From Vanrija pseudolonga (lineage: Eukaryota; Basidiomycota; Tremellomycetes; Trichosporonales; Trichosporonaceae): 64,000 nt of DNA. The position numbers and the translations under genes are program-made. The number at the start of each line of letters is the position of its first letter. The stretch's first letter is position 1. Location of the stretch: assembly GCF_020906515.1 (NCBI RefSeq), contig NC_085849.1, forward strand, positions 2,356,001 to 2,420,000. Reading direction: 5' to 3'. Below are positions 31,947-44,961 of the stretch, piece after piece. The notes under the pieces are model-generated. The model was given only the letters and a program-made list of their open reading frames with translations. It made no database searches and was not told the DNA's origin.

Positions 31947-32073
31947 TGAACCGAGTGTACACCTCATCTACCAGCCATTGTTGGTGCTGTTGCGTTGCGT
32001 GTGTGTTTTCTTCAGTCCTCCCCTCCTCCATCTTCCTCTTGCCACCAACAACAAAACTACTACAACTACAACA

Positions 32074-34109
32074 ATGGCAAGCCCTCTCACCGCAGGTTTC
32101 TGCCAGCTGGTGCACAGCAGCCCAGACACCCCCGAAAACGTCCAGCCCGTGCTCCAGGCTCTGTCGGTCAAGCGCATCAGCGCGCCCGGCGCCTCTGGCC
32201 AGGATCGCTACCGGTAGGTACTTGCTGATGATCTCTGTCAGGCATTCTCAGCTAACCTCCCCAGTGTCATCCTCTCCGACGGTAGCTACTTCATCCAGTC
32301 CATGCTCGCGACGCAGCTCAACAACCTCGTCGAAGACAAGTCGCTCGACAAGAACGTCGTGATCAAGCTCACCAACTTTGTCACCAACTCGGTCCAGAAC
32401 CGCAAGTGAGTGCCGAGGAAGGTGACGTGAGCTCACCCTCCAGGCTTATTATCATCCTCGGCCTCGAGGTCATCCCATGGCAGGGCGAGAAGATCGGCAA
32501 CCCCGCCAGCCTCGACTCGGCACCTGCTGCCGCCGCCGCACCCCCCGCCGCCGCCCCTGCTCCGGCCCCCAGCCGCGGCACTGCGTCCAACGCTCGCCAG
32601 CCGGCCAACGGCCGTGGTGGCGGTGGCGGTAACCGTGACATGGGGCCCATCTTCCCCATCGAGGGTCTTAGCCCCTACCAGAACAAGTGAGCTTGCCGCC
32701 ATGGGGTTTTGCGGAGCTGACCAACCCAGGTGGACCATCAAGGCTCGCGTCACCCAGAAGTCGGAGATCAAGCACTGGTCCAACCAGCGTGGCGAGGGCA
32801 AGCTCTTCAGCGTCACCCTCATGGACGAGACTGGCGAGATTCGCGCCACTGGCTTCAACGAGGCGGTCGACGCGTTCTACAACGTTCTTGAGGAGGGCAA
32901 GGTGGGTTCACGTGGTTATGTTGATTTCTAACCCACCAGGTCTTCTTCGTGACCCGCGCCAGGATCAACATTGCCAAGAAGCAGTTCAGCAGCGTCAACA
33001 ACGAGTACGAGATCACGTTTGATAACAACACCGAGATCGAGCCCTGTGACGACGACTCGGTGCCCCAGATCAAGTACAACTTCAAGGGCCTCGGAGACCT
33101 CGGAGATCTTGCCAAGGACGCCGTGACTGGTGGGTTAGTTAACTGGTGTCTACGCTAACCCTCAGACGTTATTGGTGTGGTCAAGGATGTCTACGACCTC
33201 GGCTCGGTCACTTCCAAGGCTACACAGAAGCCGTTTGCCAAGCGCGATATCCAGCTTGTCGACCAGTCCGGCCAGAGTGTCCGACTCACGCTCTGGGGCA
33301 AGACTGCCGAGTCTTTCCAGGGCAGCGACGAGCCCGTTATTGCGTTCAAGGGCGTCAAGGTCAGCGACTTTGGCGGCCGGTCTCTCTCCATGTTCAGCTC
33401 GGCCACCATGTCGATTAACCCCGACATTCCCGAGGCACACTCGCTGCGCGGCTGGTACGACGCCGAGGGCCGTGGCAAGTCTTTCCAGCAGTACTCGAAC
33501 GCCATGTCCGGTGCTGGCGCTGGTGCTGCTCCTCGCCCCAACGAGATCAAGACCATTGGTCAGGCCAAGGACGAGCAGCTCGGTATGACGGACAAGACCG
33601 ACTACTTCACGACGACGGCGACGATCATGTTCATCAAGCAGGAGACGTTCTCGTACCCTGCTTGCGCCAACCCCGACGGCTGCAACAAGAAGGTTGTCGA
33701 TGAGGGATCAGGATGGCGCTGTGAGAAGTGCGACAGGACCTGGGAGGCACCCATCCACCGCTACATCTTATCCATGAACGTCATGGACTACACGGGCTCG
33801 TTCTGGATCACGGCGTTCAACGAGGTTGCGGAGCAGCTCCTGGGCGTGTCGGCCAACGAGCTCATGAGGCTAAAGGACGAGGGCGACCCGTCGTTTGAGC
33901 GCTACTTCTTCAAGGCGACGAGCCTCGAGTGGACCCTGCAGATGATGGCCAAGCAGGACAGCTTCAACGTGAGTGTGTGAGCCAGTAGCAGTTGCTGACG
34001 CCGCCAGGACCAAATTCGTGTGCGCTACCAGGCCCGCCGCGCAACGCCCGTCGACTACGCCGCCGACAGCCGGCACCTGATCGAGCAGATCAACGCGCTT
34101 GCCGTCTAG
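32074..34109 (+). CDS. RFA1: Replication protein A large subunit (RPA70/Rfa1)
   Basis: Seven exons, about 600 residues, matching the usual RPA70 length. The ATG at 32074 begins the N-terminal OB fold ([48 protein letters not shown]). An Ala/Pro/Gly linker precedes DBD-A ([40 protein letters not shown]). DBD-B includes VGVVKD-type [20 protein letters not shown] and [17 protein letters not shown] carries the zinc ribbon: CANPDGC (C-x5-C) and [11 protein letters not shown] (C-x2-C). The last exon ([20 protein letters not shown]) is the heterotrimer helix. RPA coats ssDNA in replication, repair and checkpoint signalling. Introns have CTGAC/CTAAC branch motifs. Confidence 0.97.
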
Positions 34110-34414
34110 GCAGTTGGCGCCGAAAAGATAGACACCTGTCCTTGTGCTGGTGGAGTGAGACGGTGTATGATTGCCTGTGTGTGTTGGCGAGTTGCGAGAT
34201 CGCATCACTCAATGTTAGTGGATAGCCAGACCGCTCCTGTAGTTCTGTTCAAACATGCAAGATACCATGAACGTGCTAGCGAAGACGAAGTAGAGGTAGA
34301 GGTACAGAACGGGACGGTGTAGGGGTACAGGTAGGGGGCGAGCCTCCTTGGGCAGAGCCCAGCGACAGGGGAATCGTGAACGAGTGCTGAGTCTTCGAGT
34401 CAGAGGCTTTAGGC
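34110..34414. other. Convergent 3' flank between RFA1 and the Borealin-like gene
   Basis: About 300 bases holding both 3' ends. A GTAGAGGTAGAGGTACAG / GTAGGGGTACAGGTAGGGG purine-rich imperfect repeat occurs at about 34289-34340. No gene was seen. Confidence 0.6.
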
Positions 34415-35692
34415 CTAGGCAATCGCCTTCCAGCGCTCCATGCGCTCAGTGAGGGCGCGGACGACCTCCTCCTGGACGCGGTTCTTGACGCGCTTCTTCT
34501 CGGCGGCCCCGAGACCGCCGTAGGCGAGCTCGTCGTCGATACGGCCGGGGGTCAAGTTGAGGGGGTTGAACGTGATTGTGCGGCCGTCGCTTAGGGGGAT
34601 CTCGGCGTGGCGCTCCTCGTCGGCTGACTGCTGCTGCGCCGGCGCGCCGAGGCTCTGGCGGAAGATGAGGCTCGGGGCGCGCTTGGGGCGCGAGCGCGCC
34701 GCGGCCGAGCTGGACGCCTTGCTGCGCGGCGACGCGTGGCGTAATGACGCGGCGAGGGCGCGGCGCTCCATCTTCTCCGGGTCGGGCAGCTCGTCGTCGT
34801 CGTCTTCATCGTCGTCGTCGTCGTCGCTGCCAACGCTCGCATTCGACACGTCGTCGAGCGCCACGATGCCGTTTAAGTCAACTGGCGAGCCGTTCTGCGA
34901 GAAGAACGACTCGTTGCGCTTTGGCGCGCGCGGGAACTTGGGCGTCTTGGGAAGGAGCGGGTTGAACTCGTAGTCCTGGGGAATGGTCTGGCGTCAGCTC
35001 GCAGCCCCTGGAGTGAGCACTCACGCTCATGCTCGTCGACTTGGGGAGCGGCGACGCGGCAGGCAGCTTGCGCTTGCTCTTGGTCACACGCTTGCCGGCC
35101 GGCGTACCAGGGAGGGCGGGTAAGGGTTTTGTGCGGGCTGATAGGCGTCAGCTACCAATGCTCTACAACGGCAGCTACGCACCACTCTTGCGCGAGTTCT
35201 CATGCGGCGACTGCGCCTCGCGCTTGCTGCAGGGTGTCAGTGGTCACTTTCCACGCCTCAGCACCACAACCCACCGCTTTCCCTCCACTGCGGCAGCGAC
35301 GACCTCGGCGTGGTCCTTGTCCGGGTGTGCGCGCTCAAACTTCTGCTCGGCCATCGCGCGGCTCGTCTCGGCAAAGTTGCCTCGCCAGATGACTTCGAGC
35401 TCGCCGAGCGTCATGGAGCGCATCGCACGGGGGATCTTGAAGATCTCGGCGTCGACCAAGGCGAGGAAGCCGCCCAGCGCCGAGTCGAGCTGGTTACGCA
35501 TGTCGCTTGTACGGTGGGACACTGGACGTAACCATCAGCTGTGCTGTACTATCACTTGCTAGCCGACGTACCCTCGAGATCAAAGTTGTCCAGAAGCGCC
35601 TGCTTGCTCGCACCAGTGTGCGCCTTGCGCTTCGGCGTCACTGCTGGCATTGGGGTAGCGAGCGCTACGGGGCGCCGGGACTTGGTGGCCAT
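34415..35692 (-). CDS. Borealin/Nbl1-like chromosomal passenger complex subunit
   Basis: About 340 residues in five exons or so; start ATG at 35692, stop complement at 34415-34417. Exon 1 ends KRKAHTGASKQALLDNFDLE. After the intron comes MRNQLDSALGGFLALVDAEI, then FKIPRAMRSMTLGELEV and GNFAETSRAM. The NFDLE / IPRxxRxMT pattern is the Nbl1/Borealin N-terminal helix that bundles with survivin and INCENP. The remainder is basic, then acidic (DDDDDEDDDDELPDPEK), with a C-terminal PLSDGRTITFNPLNLTP and a helical end (KNRVQEEVVRALTERMERWK). The C-terminal part is longer than S. cerevisiae Nbl1 and closer to metazoan Borealin. The complex guides Aurora B to centromeres and the spindle midzone. The N-terminal motif makes the call reasonable. 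Confidence 0.82.
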
Positions 35693-36062
35693 GTTGTGGT
35701 GTGCTAATGTGAGAGTGGACAAGTGTTAAGTAGTCTCGCCTGGTTGCCGTTGCTTTGTTGTGTCTGTGTGGTGGCTCGAAGTCAGCCGCGTCGGGATCAA
35801 ATCAATATTTACGTAACAATCTTCTGCCATACAAACAAGTGATGTGGCTCTTGTGTTTGCGTTGGCTCCAGCTGCCATCTAACACATGCATGCGCGGCTG
35901 AAGTATGCTCTCATAGAGGAGATGAGGACCTATGCTGCAACTTGGTATAAGTAAACTTCACGCCGTGCAATCACGACGGTCCCAGGCCGCATCCCCTGCA
36001 CGGTCAACCCCTCCTCGCACTCCAGCCCGTGCGCTATTGGTACACTTTCATCTACTAGTCTA
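35693..36062. other. Short interval between CFT2 and the Borealin-like gene (both minus strand)
   Basis: About 370 bases containing the CFT2 3' flank and the Borealin-like promoter. No RNA gene or supported ORF was found. Confidence 0.6.
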
Positions 36063-39000
36063 TTACAAGGTGACCTGAGCAAAGCTCGCGTACAGCTCCT
36101 TGCGCACAGCAAAGTACGTCTTGCTGATAGAGCCCTCAATGACGACCTGCCCCTCGGCAAGCTTGCGCACAGCCACAATCTGCCCACTGCCCTCCTTCTT
36201 GGCCTCCGACTTGGAGATGCCCTCGCCGCAGACGAGCACACCTTCGCCGGCGAACTCGGCAGGGATGGACTGCTCGCCCAATCGCCGCTTGAGGTCCACG
36301 AGTCGGAGGTCACCGATGAACAGGGACGATGGGAGGGGTGCGGTCTTGGAGCCGGCCGGCTTGGCCACTGCCTTGGGCTCTGATGGCGACGTTGGCACGG
36401 CCTCTGGTTCCGCCTCTGGCTCTGCCTCGGGCTCCTCCTTGACCTCCACCACCTCGATATCGGGTGCCTCACCTTCAGGCTGCTCGCCCTCAGGCTTCTC
36501 TCCCGTCTCCCCAGTCTCGTCTGCAGGCTCCTCCACCTTTGGACCCTCCGGAACCTCCTCCTCAGCCTTGACCTCGGGCTGAGCAGGAGCCAGCTGAACG
36601 AACGGTGCCTCCAGGAGCGGCACTGTCGACCCAGATGCGTACGCCAGCTTGCCGTCGACCATGGCGACGTCGTAGCCCTCAAACTTGGACCACTTGCCGC
36701 TCAATAATGCCGAGATGCTGTCTCCCAGTTGGAGCGAGTAGCTCTGCACATGTTCACCGATGCGAAGGGTCTCATTCAGGCCCGGGTGGAAGACGTCGTC
36801 GGTGATCGAGGCCGATGACTTGAAGAAGTCGAGAAGCGCTTGCGTGGACTTGGCGTCCGACTTGACAACCACCAGCTTTCGAGGCTGCAGCTTGGCGATG
36901 ATAGTCTTGGTGGCCTGGCCGTCCATGAGACCATCCATGTCGACAAACTCGATTGAGGCGTGCAGGTCGATAGTCACCTCTTCGCTGACAAACTTTGATG
37001 GTGGCTCCTGCACCTCAAGCTATGGTCGTCAGTAATGAACAACACACGTCTGTTGCACTTACAGCCTTCTCTTCGTCCTCGAGTTTTCTCCGCTTGGCCT
37101 CGCGGACCTCCTCCGTCTCACCCTCCTCCTCGATCTCGCGGCCCTTTCGGACCCACTGTCCAATGTCCAGACCCTCGCCGTACGAGTCCACATTGCGACC
37201 CTTGGCAATGAAGGGGAACATACGGAAACGGGCCATCTCGCCCGCCGCCGTGTTGCGTCCGGTACGCATCTGCTGTCCCTTGACGAAAATGTCGAAACTC
37301 ATCGTACGGACGTCCTCGCCGTCACCGGCAAACGCGTTGGCGCCCTCGGTGCGGGTTAAAACGATACCGTCGGCAGCGTCATCCTCCTCGCCCTCAGACT
37401 CCGAGTCAGACTCCAAGTCGTCGGCTTCGAGCATGCGGTGGGAACGGTCAAGCGCAGCCTTCTGTGCCGCTTCACGCTCCTTCTTGAGCCGTTCCTCCTC
37501 CTCGTACGCCTCGAGCTCGGCCCCTGAGAGTGGCACCTTGGAGTCCATCTAGACGGTGTCAGCTGTCTTCTAAAGACAAATGTTTACCTCCAGGGCCAGT
37601 GGTCCGGCCAGGTTCTTGATAGTTCCAATACCACCGTGACCCCACTTTGCCGCATCCGCCTGCTCTTGCTCCCAGCGGTCGAACAAATCGCGGGCAAGAG
37701 TCTGGTCCTCGCCACGGTTTGTCAAGAGCAGAAGGTTTCCAGGCTTGCTGGCCATTTCCGTGAACAGCGATCGGGAAGGTCCATGAGACATTGTTGGTGG
37801 GATGGCGAGGACAACCTTTGGCCTGTCGCCCGGGAAGGCCTCGCGGAGCTCGGCGGGAGACGAGAAGAATTTGACGTGGCTGAAATCAGTCAGTTGCAAT
37901 CCACCTCGAGCAACTCACGTGAAGTCGAGGACTCCATACTCGGACCCCATGTTCATCACCTGGCGACGATTCCGCTTGCCGCCCCTCTTGGAAGCGACAA
38001 CATCCACACCGCCAGTCTCCCTAACAGCGGTGCCCATCCATTCAACCAATGAGCGCGCAAACGAGACCATGTCCTGGTATGTTCGGCTAACGACGCATAG
38101 TGGGAAGTTCCAGGGGGTCATAGGCTGTCCCGGCTTCCTTGCAGCGGGATTCAACTTGAATGCCCAGTGTTGGTCGAGGAGAACAAGGAGCTCAAGCAGT
38201 CGTGGTGAGGGGTCGCATGGGAGGAGCACCGAGTGGCCAGACTCGAGCGTGTAGGAGATCTGATTCAAAATCGCCGCTCGGCGGTCCTTGAGCTTTGGGC
38301 TGACCACAAGCGTACGGTCTCCCTCAACGATGAGAAGGTCTGGTCGGCCAATGTCCTCGGCATAGTCGTTCAGTCCTCCTTGTCCCGACACCATACCGTC
38401 GAGGTGAAGGTCCTTGGTGTGGTTCATGCCGACGGCATACAGTACGGTACCCGACGTCGGGGAACGGATCTTGAACAGCGTGCCACCGAGAACATGGCCC
38501 GATGGGAAGGGTGTGAGGAGCAAATGTGAAATGTCGCCTTGGGACAGTCAGCATCATACGATGGGCAACGGCACTCACCTCCAAGATGCAGTGGCTGGTT
38601 GTACCGTGTCGCCTTGATCCAGTCGAATGCCTCGTGGATCTCGTCTTTTGTTGGCACGAACGGCCCACGTAAAGGCTTCTTGCCCTTTGTCGAGCCACCC
38701 TCTTCCTCCTCGGCGTCCGCAGCGCCTTCCTCAGATTCTGGGACGGGGCACTCTGATCGCCAGCTCTCGGCATCAGCGAGAGTGACCACACGGCCCATTT
38801 CGACAGTCGGTTGCGTCGCGTACACGGGGCACTTGAGACCCCAGTGTGCGCGCGCATAGGCGTAGAGGCCGAGGTAGCTCGCAGGCGAGTGCGACAAGAG
38901 GACAAGCGAGAGGGTGGGCGCGAGCCTGTAGTCGTCAGCACCACGCCTCCTACATTCACCACTCACTCTCTAATCTTGTTCTCATACTCCCAGTTGCCCG

Positions 39001-39136
39001 ATTGCTGACTGGCGCGATAGTCGCGCTGGCCCATGTCGAGGAGGATGCGGGCATTGTCGAGCTCGAGGAAGTAGGATACGGGCTCTGAGCTCGAAGCCGA
39101 TGAGGCCGAAGCTGACAGGGGCGTGAGAGTGATCAT
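36063..39136 (-). CDS. CFT2: Cleavage and polyadenylation factor subunit 2 (Cft2/CPSF2/CPSF100)
   Basis: About 920 residues in seven exons; start ATG at 39136 (MITLTPLSASASS), stop complement at 36063-36065. The N-terminus shows SYFLELDNARILLDMGQRDY, then LVLLSHSPASYLGLYAYARA and CPVYATQPTVEMGRV. These belong to the metallo-beta-lactamase fold, in which CPSF100 lacks the full zinc ligand set; here LSHSP replaces the HxHxDH motif. SGHVLGGTLFKI, YAVGMNHTKDLHLDG and PDLLIVEGDRTL mark the beta-CASP region. An acidic insert (DDLESDSESEGEEDDA) follows, then the C-terminal CPSF100 domain (GQATKTIIAKLQPRKLVVVK, DVAMVDGKLAY, SSLFIGDLRLVDLKRRL) with a Glu/Pro-rich spacer. It partners Ysh1/CPSF73 in pre-mRNA 3' end cleavage and is non-catalytic. 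Confidence 0.94.
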
Positions 39137-40244
39137 GACCGGATCGTCTCTTCAGTGTCGATTATGAAGAGGATACCGGTCAGAGGTGATGTGTTGTGAG
39201 TTGTTGCTTTTGTTCGAGGAAGGTGACCTCGAACTTGGCCACAAGAGGAGCCGAGAGGGACGCTTGAGAGATGGTCCACTGTAAACGGAATCTGATTATG
39301 CACGTGAGAACCACGCGAGAATGCTCCCGTGTTGACTGGCCCCTCTCACCCTTTGGATCTACCTTTGCGGGTGCCTTGCCTGCCCTTGTGCTGCCGCGGT
39401 GGAGGGTGGTGGGCCAAGTTGGCCGCCGCAGCCAGCAAGCCCAGCCAGCCAGGCCAGCCATGAGCCAGGTCAACTTGCCGCGCTTGGGCCTGTTACCGGC
39501 AAAGGTGGAGTGAGTGAGTGACATGATCGAAGGGGAGAAGGGGGTGCTGCATGTCACGCCGCGACCTCAATCAGGCCGCCGACCTGGGTGTGCGTGCACC
39601 GACCAGCTCGACTGACTCTTTAACGAGGCCTCGAAAGAATCATCATCATTTGCATTGTGCCCAATCTGTTCCTTGGTTTCGTAACAATCGTCCTCCTGCC
39701 CAACTGGCTGCCTGCAGCTGCTCTGCCACTCCTGCACACACACTGCCAAGGTCTCAACCCAGCCAGCCGCAGCCAGCCCAGGCCCACCCCATCCACTGCC
39801 GCGCGGGCTCCATCACTTGGTTTCCGTCCAGCCTTCAAAACCTCGCCTAGATAGACTGGCAGGACACACACACACTCGACGCCCTCCTACACACACGACA
39901 CTCTGCACACACTGCACACGCATCACGCCCACACAACGCACGCATCTCACGCCCCCACCCCTCGTCTTTGAGCACAAAACGCGCACTGCCCAGCACACAA
40001 AAGTCAAGTGGACAAGGAAGTCGTCACCACTTGGCACGCACGCCCCCTCGTTAACCGGCCAGACAGCACCAGTCACGACAAAACTACACCAGCCGAGGCC
40101 GCGCAGTGCTCATGACTCACTCGTCGAGCTCTTGATACCCCCTCCCTTCCTCGTTGCTCGGCATCACCTTCCTTCCCTCGCAGTCAGTCACGTATCACGT
40201 CCCGCCCGCTTCCCGACTTTTGAGACGACGCTGGACAAGTTGCA
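39137..40244. other. 1.1-kb divergent upstream region of CFT2 and the Sec7 gene
   Basis: The CFT2 promoter lies at the left end. The right 400 bases are rich in CA dinucleotides and ACAC/CACG runs (about 39860-39950), probably a long leader of the 40245 gene. CAGC runs occur around 39430-39460 and 39750-39780. No coding feature is supported. Confidence 0.55.
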
Positions 40245-43200
40245 ATGTCCAGTCCGCCAGCGCATTATGCGGGACCGTCACCCAACGCAGAAATCCGCTC
40301 GCAGGCCATTGCAAAGCTCAAGCGCGCCGCTTCCCTCCCTCGAACCCCAGATGGTCGACGACAAGCAGAGCCCAAGAATGGCACAGCAGCCCCAGCAGTG
40401 ACCGCCCCGACGGCGGCGCCGACCGTGGCTGTCGTGGCAGACCACCCTGGCGGCGTGGATGATTCCACTCCTTCCCCGACCCGACTACTCAACGATTATG
40501 GCGACGAGGAGCTCCTCTCTCCCTCGCCAGGCAGCAACTTTCCAGTGGGGGTGACGATGCAGCGCTCAGCCTCTGCATCGTCGTCGTACCACATCCCGAC
40601 TCCGCCATATACGTACGGATCAGCTACAGCATCGCCATTCTACACTGCCCAGCCATCCCCTGTCAACCCGGGCACCGACTGGGCTGCGTATCAGCTGGCC
40701 CAGTCGTATCTGCCGTCGATCAGTCCTGCCGCGCCTCCTAGCTCGTTCCCGGCTCACCTCACAACGCCGACCGGCGCTGGTCGCAACACGCCGAGCCCGC
40801 TGCCTTCCCTAGGAGATCTGCGCAACCTGTCGCGCTCAAACTCGGCTGCTGCGCGCGCGAAGGCGATGGACAAGCTGACGGGAGGCAAGAGCTCGATTAC
40901 GCCTACGAGAAGCACAAATGTCGGAACACCACTGTCCTCTGATGAGGACGTCACACTCGCCGAGCCCGGACCGGCGCGATCGCTCTTCCGGTCGGGCACA
41001 ATTGGGGTCCCGCGCATGTTCGGCCTCCCCAACGATCAACCCAAGCCCACCACTGTTGACGACGCGGTTGTGCCCTCTGCGCCGATCCCCGATACAGCCT
41101 TCGATGTGCCCCGTCCGCGTCTTCAGCGCAGCTTTACCGTGTCTTCCTCCAACATGGGTGAGGAACGGCGAAGTGCAGTTGGACGACGAATGGTCGAGCG
41201 CCTCGCCGAGCGTCGCCAGGCTCGTCAGAAGGAGGAAGCCGAAGTGCGCAACCTCTGGGTGGAGCGCCGACGGACAAGGGGCCTCTCTACCAAGATTGTC
41301 GACAATACCTACGACTGGGATTCGAATGGATCACCGGGCCCAGAGTTGGCAACGCCCCCTCCAGAAATGCCTGCGGCCCCAACGCCGCCCAGACAACTGG
41401 GCCACGAACTTTTGGCCGTTCCTGACCGCACACCTTCTCGCAGCACCGAGCGCTCAGATGGCGAAGCATTCGAGTACGAATCGCACCTTCGACGCAGTTT
41501 GTCAAGCCGTACTGCCCGTGACAATATCATGGAGCCCAGTCCCGAAGTTACGTTACCGAGCCCGGTGCCAGAAGATGGATCGGAGCTAAGTCACACGGGA
41601 GCCTTCGCGAGACAACAACAACAATCTGGCTTCCTCTCCACTTCGGACAACACTCAGCTGCACCCCCCAGCGCCGCCGTTTGCCACGCAGACTCGCCACC
41701 AGACTCATGAGTCTACGTCGTCTGGCTCGACAGTCATGGCACGCGAGTCGGTGCTGAGCGATGCGACTTCGACGGGCAGCAACTTGCACTCAAGGAACCC
41801 CAGTCACGGGGCTGTCCCACAAGATCCCTTCGGCGGCCCGAGTCATCAGTGGCAAGAGAATGGCGGTGGAGATCACGGCCCGACCGAGAGGCTGCGTGGT
41901 GGGTTGTCTCCACGGTGTACACTACTGACGACCCAGCTGCTACTCCGTCCCGAGAAGGCACCCCGCTCACCCAAGTGTACAAGGGATACGCCTCACATCA
42001 CGATCCTCAGGACAGCAGCCGCGACGTCAGCGAAGACGAGCGAGCACCTGCTCCGACGCACAGGCGGGATGTGAGCACCATGTCGTGGGAGGAGGTCGGT
42101 GGCGCCGAGGACCGTGAAGTGCCCGTCGACTCTCGCTACCTTCAGAAGTCAACCAGCGTGTCTTCGAAGATGGGCCGCGCCATCACCGCTATCCGCAAAG
42201 GCAGCATCAGTCGGACCAGCAGCCAGGCCACTAGCCCGCCGACCAGCCCGCGCGGCTTTGCTCCTGGAGGTGGGCCAGGACGGCGTCCGTCAGACACGTC
42301 GACTGGTCACAGCAGAAGTCCCAGTGCTGTGCGCGAATCGGCGCATCACAATGACAGGCATCTGCAGGGCGGAGCGGTGTCACCTAGCCCAGCCGAGGAC
42401 GCGAACAACCTTCTCATTCAGCACCAGCTGTCTAGTGGACCCGTCAGCTTCCTTCCTCGAGCGACTGCCAACGACCCTCGCATTCACAACTCGAAGCTGT
42501 CGCCGTTCCCGGGCATTGCCACCTTTGAGCAGAAAGGCCAACAAGCAGCTCATGACCACCGACACCTGCAACCGGTCGAACCTCAGTCCCGTGTCATGTC
42601 ACCCCAGGGTGCAGAGACGACACGGAGTGACTCGAAGCGAGGCTGGCTGCGGACCCTTGGAGGCTCGACCCGTTCTTCGAATGGCAGCGGTTCGCGAACA
42701 AGCCAGTCGGACGGCAATCACAGTCGCCAGCACAGTGAGGACAACCGCAATGGCTCGATGCGGATCGTCGACCAAACGCCTGCGACCGAGGATCACGACC
42801 CATTTGTCCACTCCACGCCAAAGGCGGATCGCACCGCGTCTCCAGAGGTCAACCGCTCCACCAGCCGTGCAGGCCAGCAGGAATCTGGCTCACAGTTCAT
42901 GACGAACAGGCGTAGAGCACCGCCACCGCCGATCGAAGTTACATCGTCAAACGCTGCTACAATTGTCGAGCCTACAGGACACCTGGTCGCCCCTCCTGGC
43001 CTCTCGCAAACCTCTACAGATGTCCTCCACCGTATGGACAACCTGCTTGCTTCGTCGGCCCAGGATCCCAACCAGGCCAACTTGCTTGATGATCCGCCAA
43101 GGAAGCTTCTGCTTGCGCAGCAAGTGCTGCAGGTGGTCAACGTCAACGTAAGCTGCGCTAAGCCAAGAAAAGTACTGACACTATCAGACTGTCAAAGACC

Positions 43201-44877
43201 GGTACCTCCTGCTCTTCAACGACATCCTCGTCATCGCCAAGCCGTTGATGCCTTCAGGTCACCCGACTGCCAACCTGGACATGAAGTTTGTTGTCAAGTC
43301 GATTGTAAGCTTGGACAAGCTAGTGGTTAGCGGCATCACCGAAGAGCCCACCACCGAGCCACCGCAACACCCTGCAGTGCAACAGTTTATCAAGCAGTTT
43401 GCAGAGGACCCTGTGCAGGCAGTGCGACAGCTTGTGGAGCGAAGTAACCCCAGGGTCGACTCTGCGACGCTCGCAAACCTGCTCTTCAAGACGACTGATC
43501 TGGACAAGACACAGATCGGCAACCTGCTTGCCACAGACGAGAAGCTGTTACGGGCGTTCATGGATCGGTTCCACTTTGACGAGGTGCCCATCGACGACGC
43601 GCTGCGCATGTTCCTCCTCAGCCTCCGGCTCCCCACCGACATAGCGGCGGCCGAGGCTCTCCTGCGCGGCTTTGCCAAAGGCTACTACAAGGCGAACCAG
43701 CACTTTGTGTCATATGACGAGGCCCTCGCTGGTGATCTCGTCCTCGCCATCTTGGAACTAAACGACATGCTTTACTCGACATTTGGCTTTGCTTTCCCCA
43801 ACCACGCGATCTCCAAGGACACCTTTGTCACCGCGTTCAAGACCAAGGACCCTCGCGGCCTTGTGTCAGAAGCGTACCTGGAGGACATTTACACGTCGAT
43901 CCGGGGAAGCAAGTTGGTTCAAGCATTGGCTGCGCACGAGACCTACCTCCGCCGAGAGGTTTCTGTCACCAAGCCACAAATTCCTACCAAGCTTACCTTC
44001 GGCGAGTGGTCTGAGCCAATCTACATCACGATTCCCAAGCCCGACCCGGCGCTCAAGATCAGGCTCTTGGGCGAGGGTCTCGAGTTCAACCCTCCTGTTC
44101 TCAACTTTGCCTCGTCGCACGAGGAATCGTTCACTGTCAGGGGCGTATCGCTTGGCACAAAGTCGCTCCTGTTTGACCGCATTGGCACTACTGCGTAAGT
44201 CGAACCCTATGGGGTAAGATGGCTCTCTGACAGCTTGCAGCGCATACTACGCCGACATTGGCAACACCAGGACGTTCCACGTGGAGAGGGCGTTCATGCG
44301 CCACACGTTCCAAGTGTCGTTCCTGTCGCATCTGGGCCTGAAGCGCAAGTACTGCTTCTCGGTTGCGGACGCGGCGACGCACCAGCGCTGGGCAACCATG
44401 CTCACTCGTCAAGTGCAATTCATGACCGAGGCCAAACAGGCCGGGGATGGCAACAGCGTTGCGGCGCGTACCCGTCGTGCGGCCGAGGCAGTCAGCCTCC
44501 ACGTCCTGCGCGATGCTCTTATTGCACCAGAGGACAAGTCCGCCTCAGCCAAGCCCACAGCCTCGGGCACCAACACGCCATCTCGCACAGCCCGAGCGGG
44601 CAGCGTGAGTATCGCGTATGCGGCCAAGGCGGCCAACGAGGAGGCTGTTCTCGGCCCATTACACCCAACACGCGGGCACCACGGTGACCGCCAGAGCGGC
44701 ATGGTGGAGGTACAGACTGGCAAGGAGCTCATCCTTGTTTGTCGGCAAAACAGCCTCCTGCCCGGAGTGCTGGAGCTCCTGCAGAGCGGGACCGAGCCCG
44801 GAGGGCTCCGCCAGCCGCAACAGCCACCCTTACGGTCTGCGGGCCTCAAGGCGATGATGCACGACCGCAGACTGTGA
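40245..44877 (+). CDS. Sec7-domain ARF guanine nucleotide exchange factor with PH domains (Syt1-like)
   Basis: About 1,500 residues in four exons; introns at 41899-41936, 43148-43187 and about 44194-44240. The first two thirds are Ser/Pro-rich and disordered, with short basic helices (GRRMVERLAERRQARQKEEA). A PH-like strand pattern follows the second intron (TVKDRYLLLFNDILVIAKP, DMKFVVKSIVSLDKLVV). The Sec7 domain shows LVERSNPRVDSATLANLLFK, then LLRAFMDRFHFDEVPIDDAL and RMFLLSLRLPTDIAAAEALL. A second PH segment is ERAFMRHTFQVSFLSHLGLK and KRKYCFSVADAATHQRWATM. Family members load GTP on ARF at Golgi, endosome or plasma membrane. The catalytic loop usually reads RLPGEA; here RLPTDI replaces the glutamate finger with Asp. 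The LNTDLH-type motif is also altered (ILELNDMLYSTFG), so activity may be reduced. Confidence 0.9.
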
Positions 44878-44961
44878 GAGGGAAGAAGAGTTCCGATCAA
44901 TACTGGTTATAAACTGTTGTTTAATAGCATAGGAAGCATGAAGGCATTGTGGATACTACTG

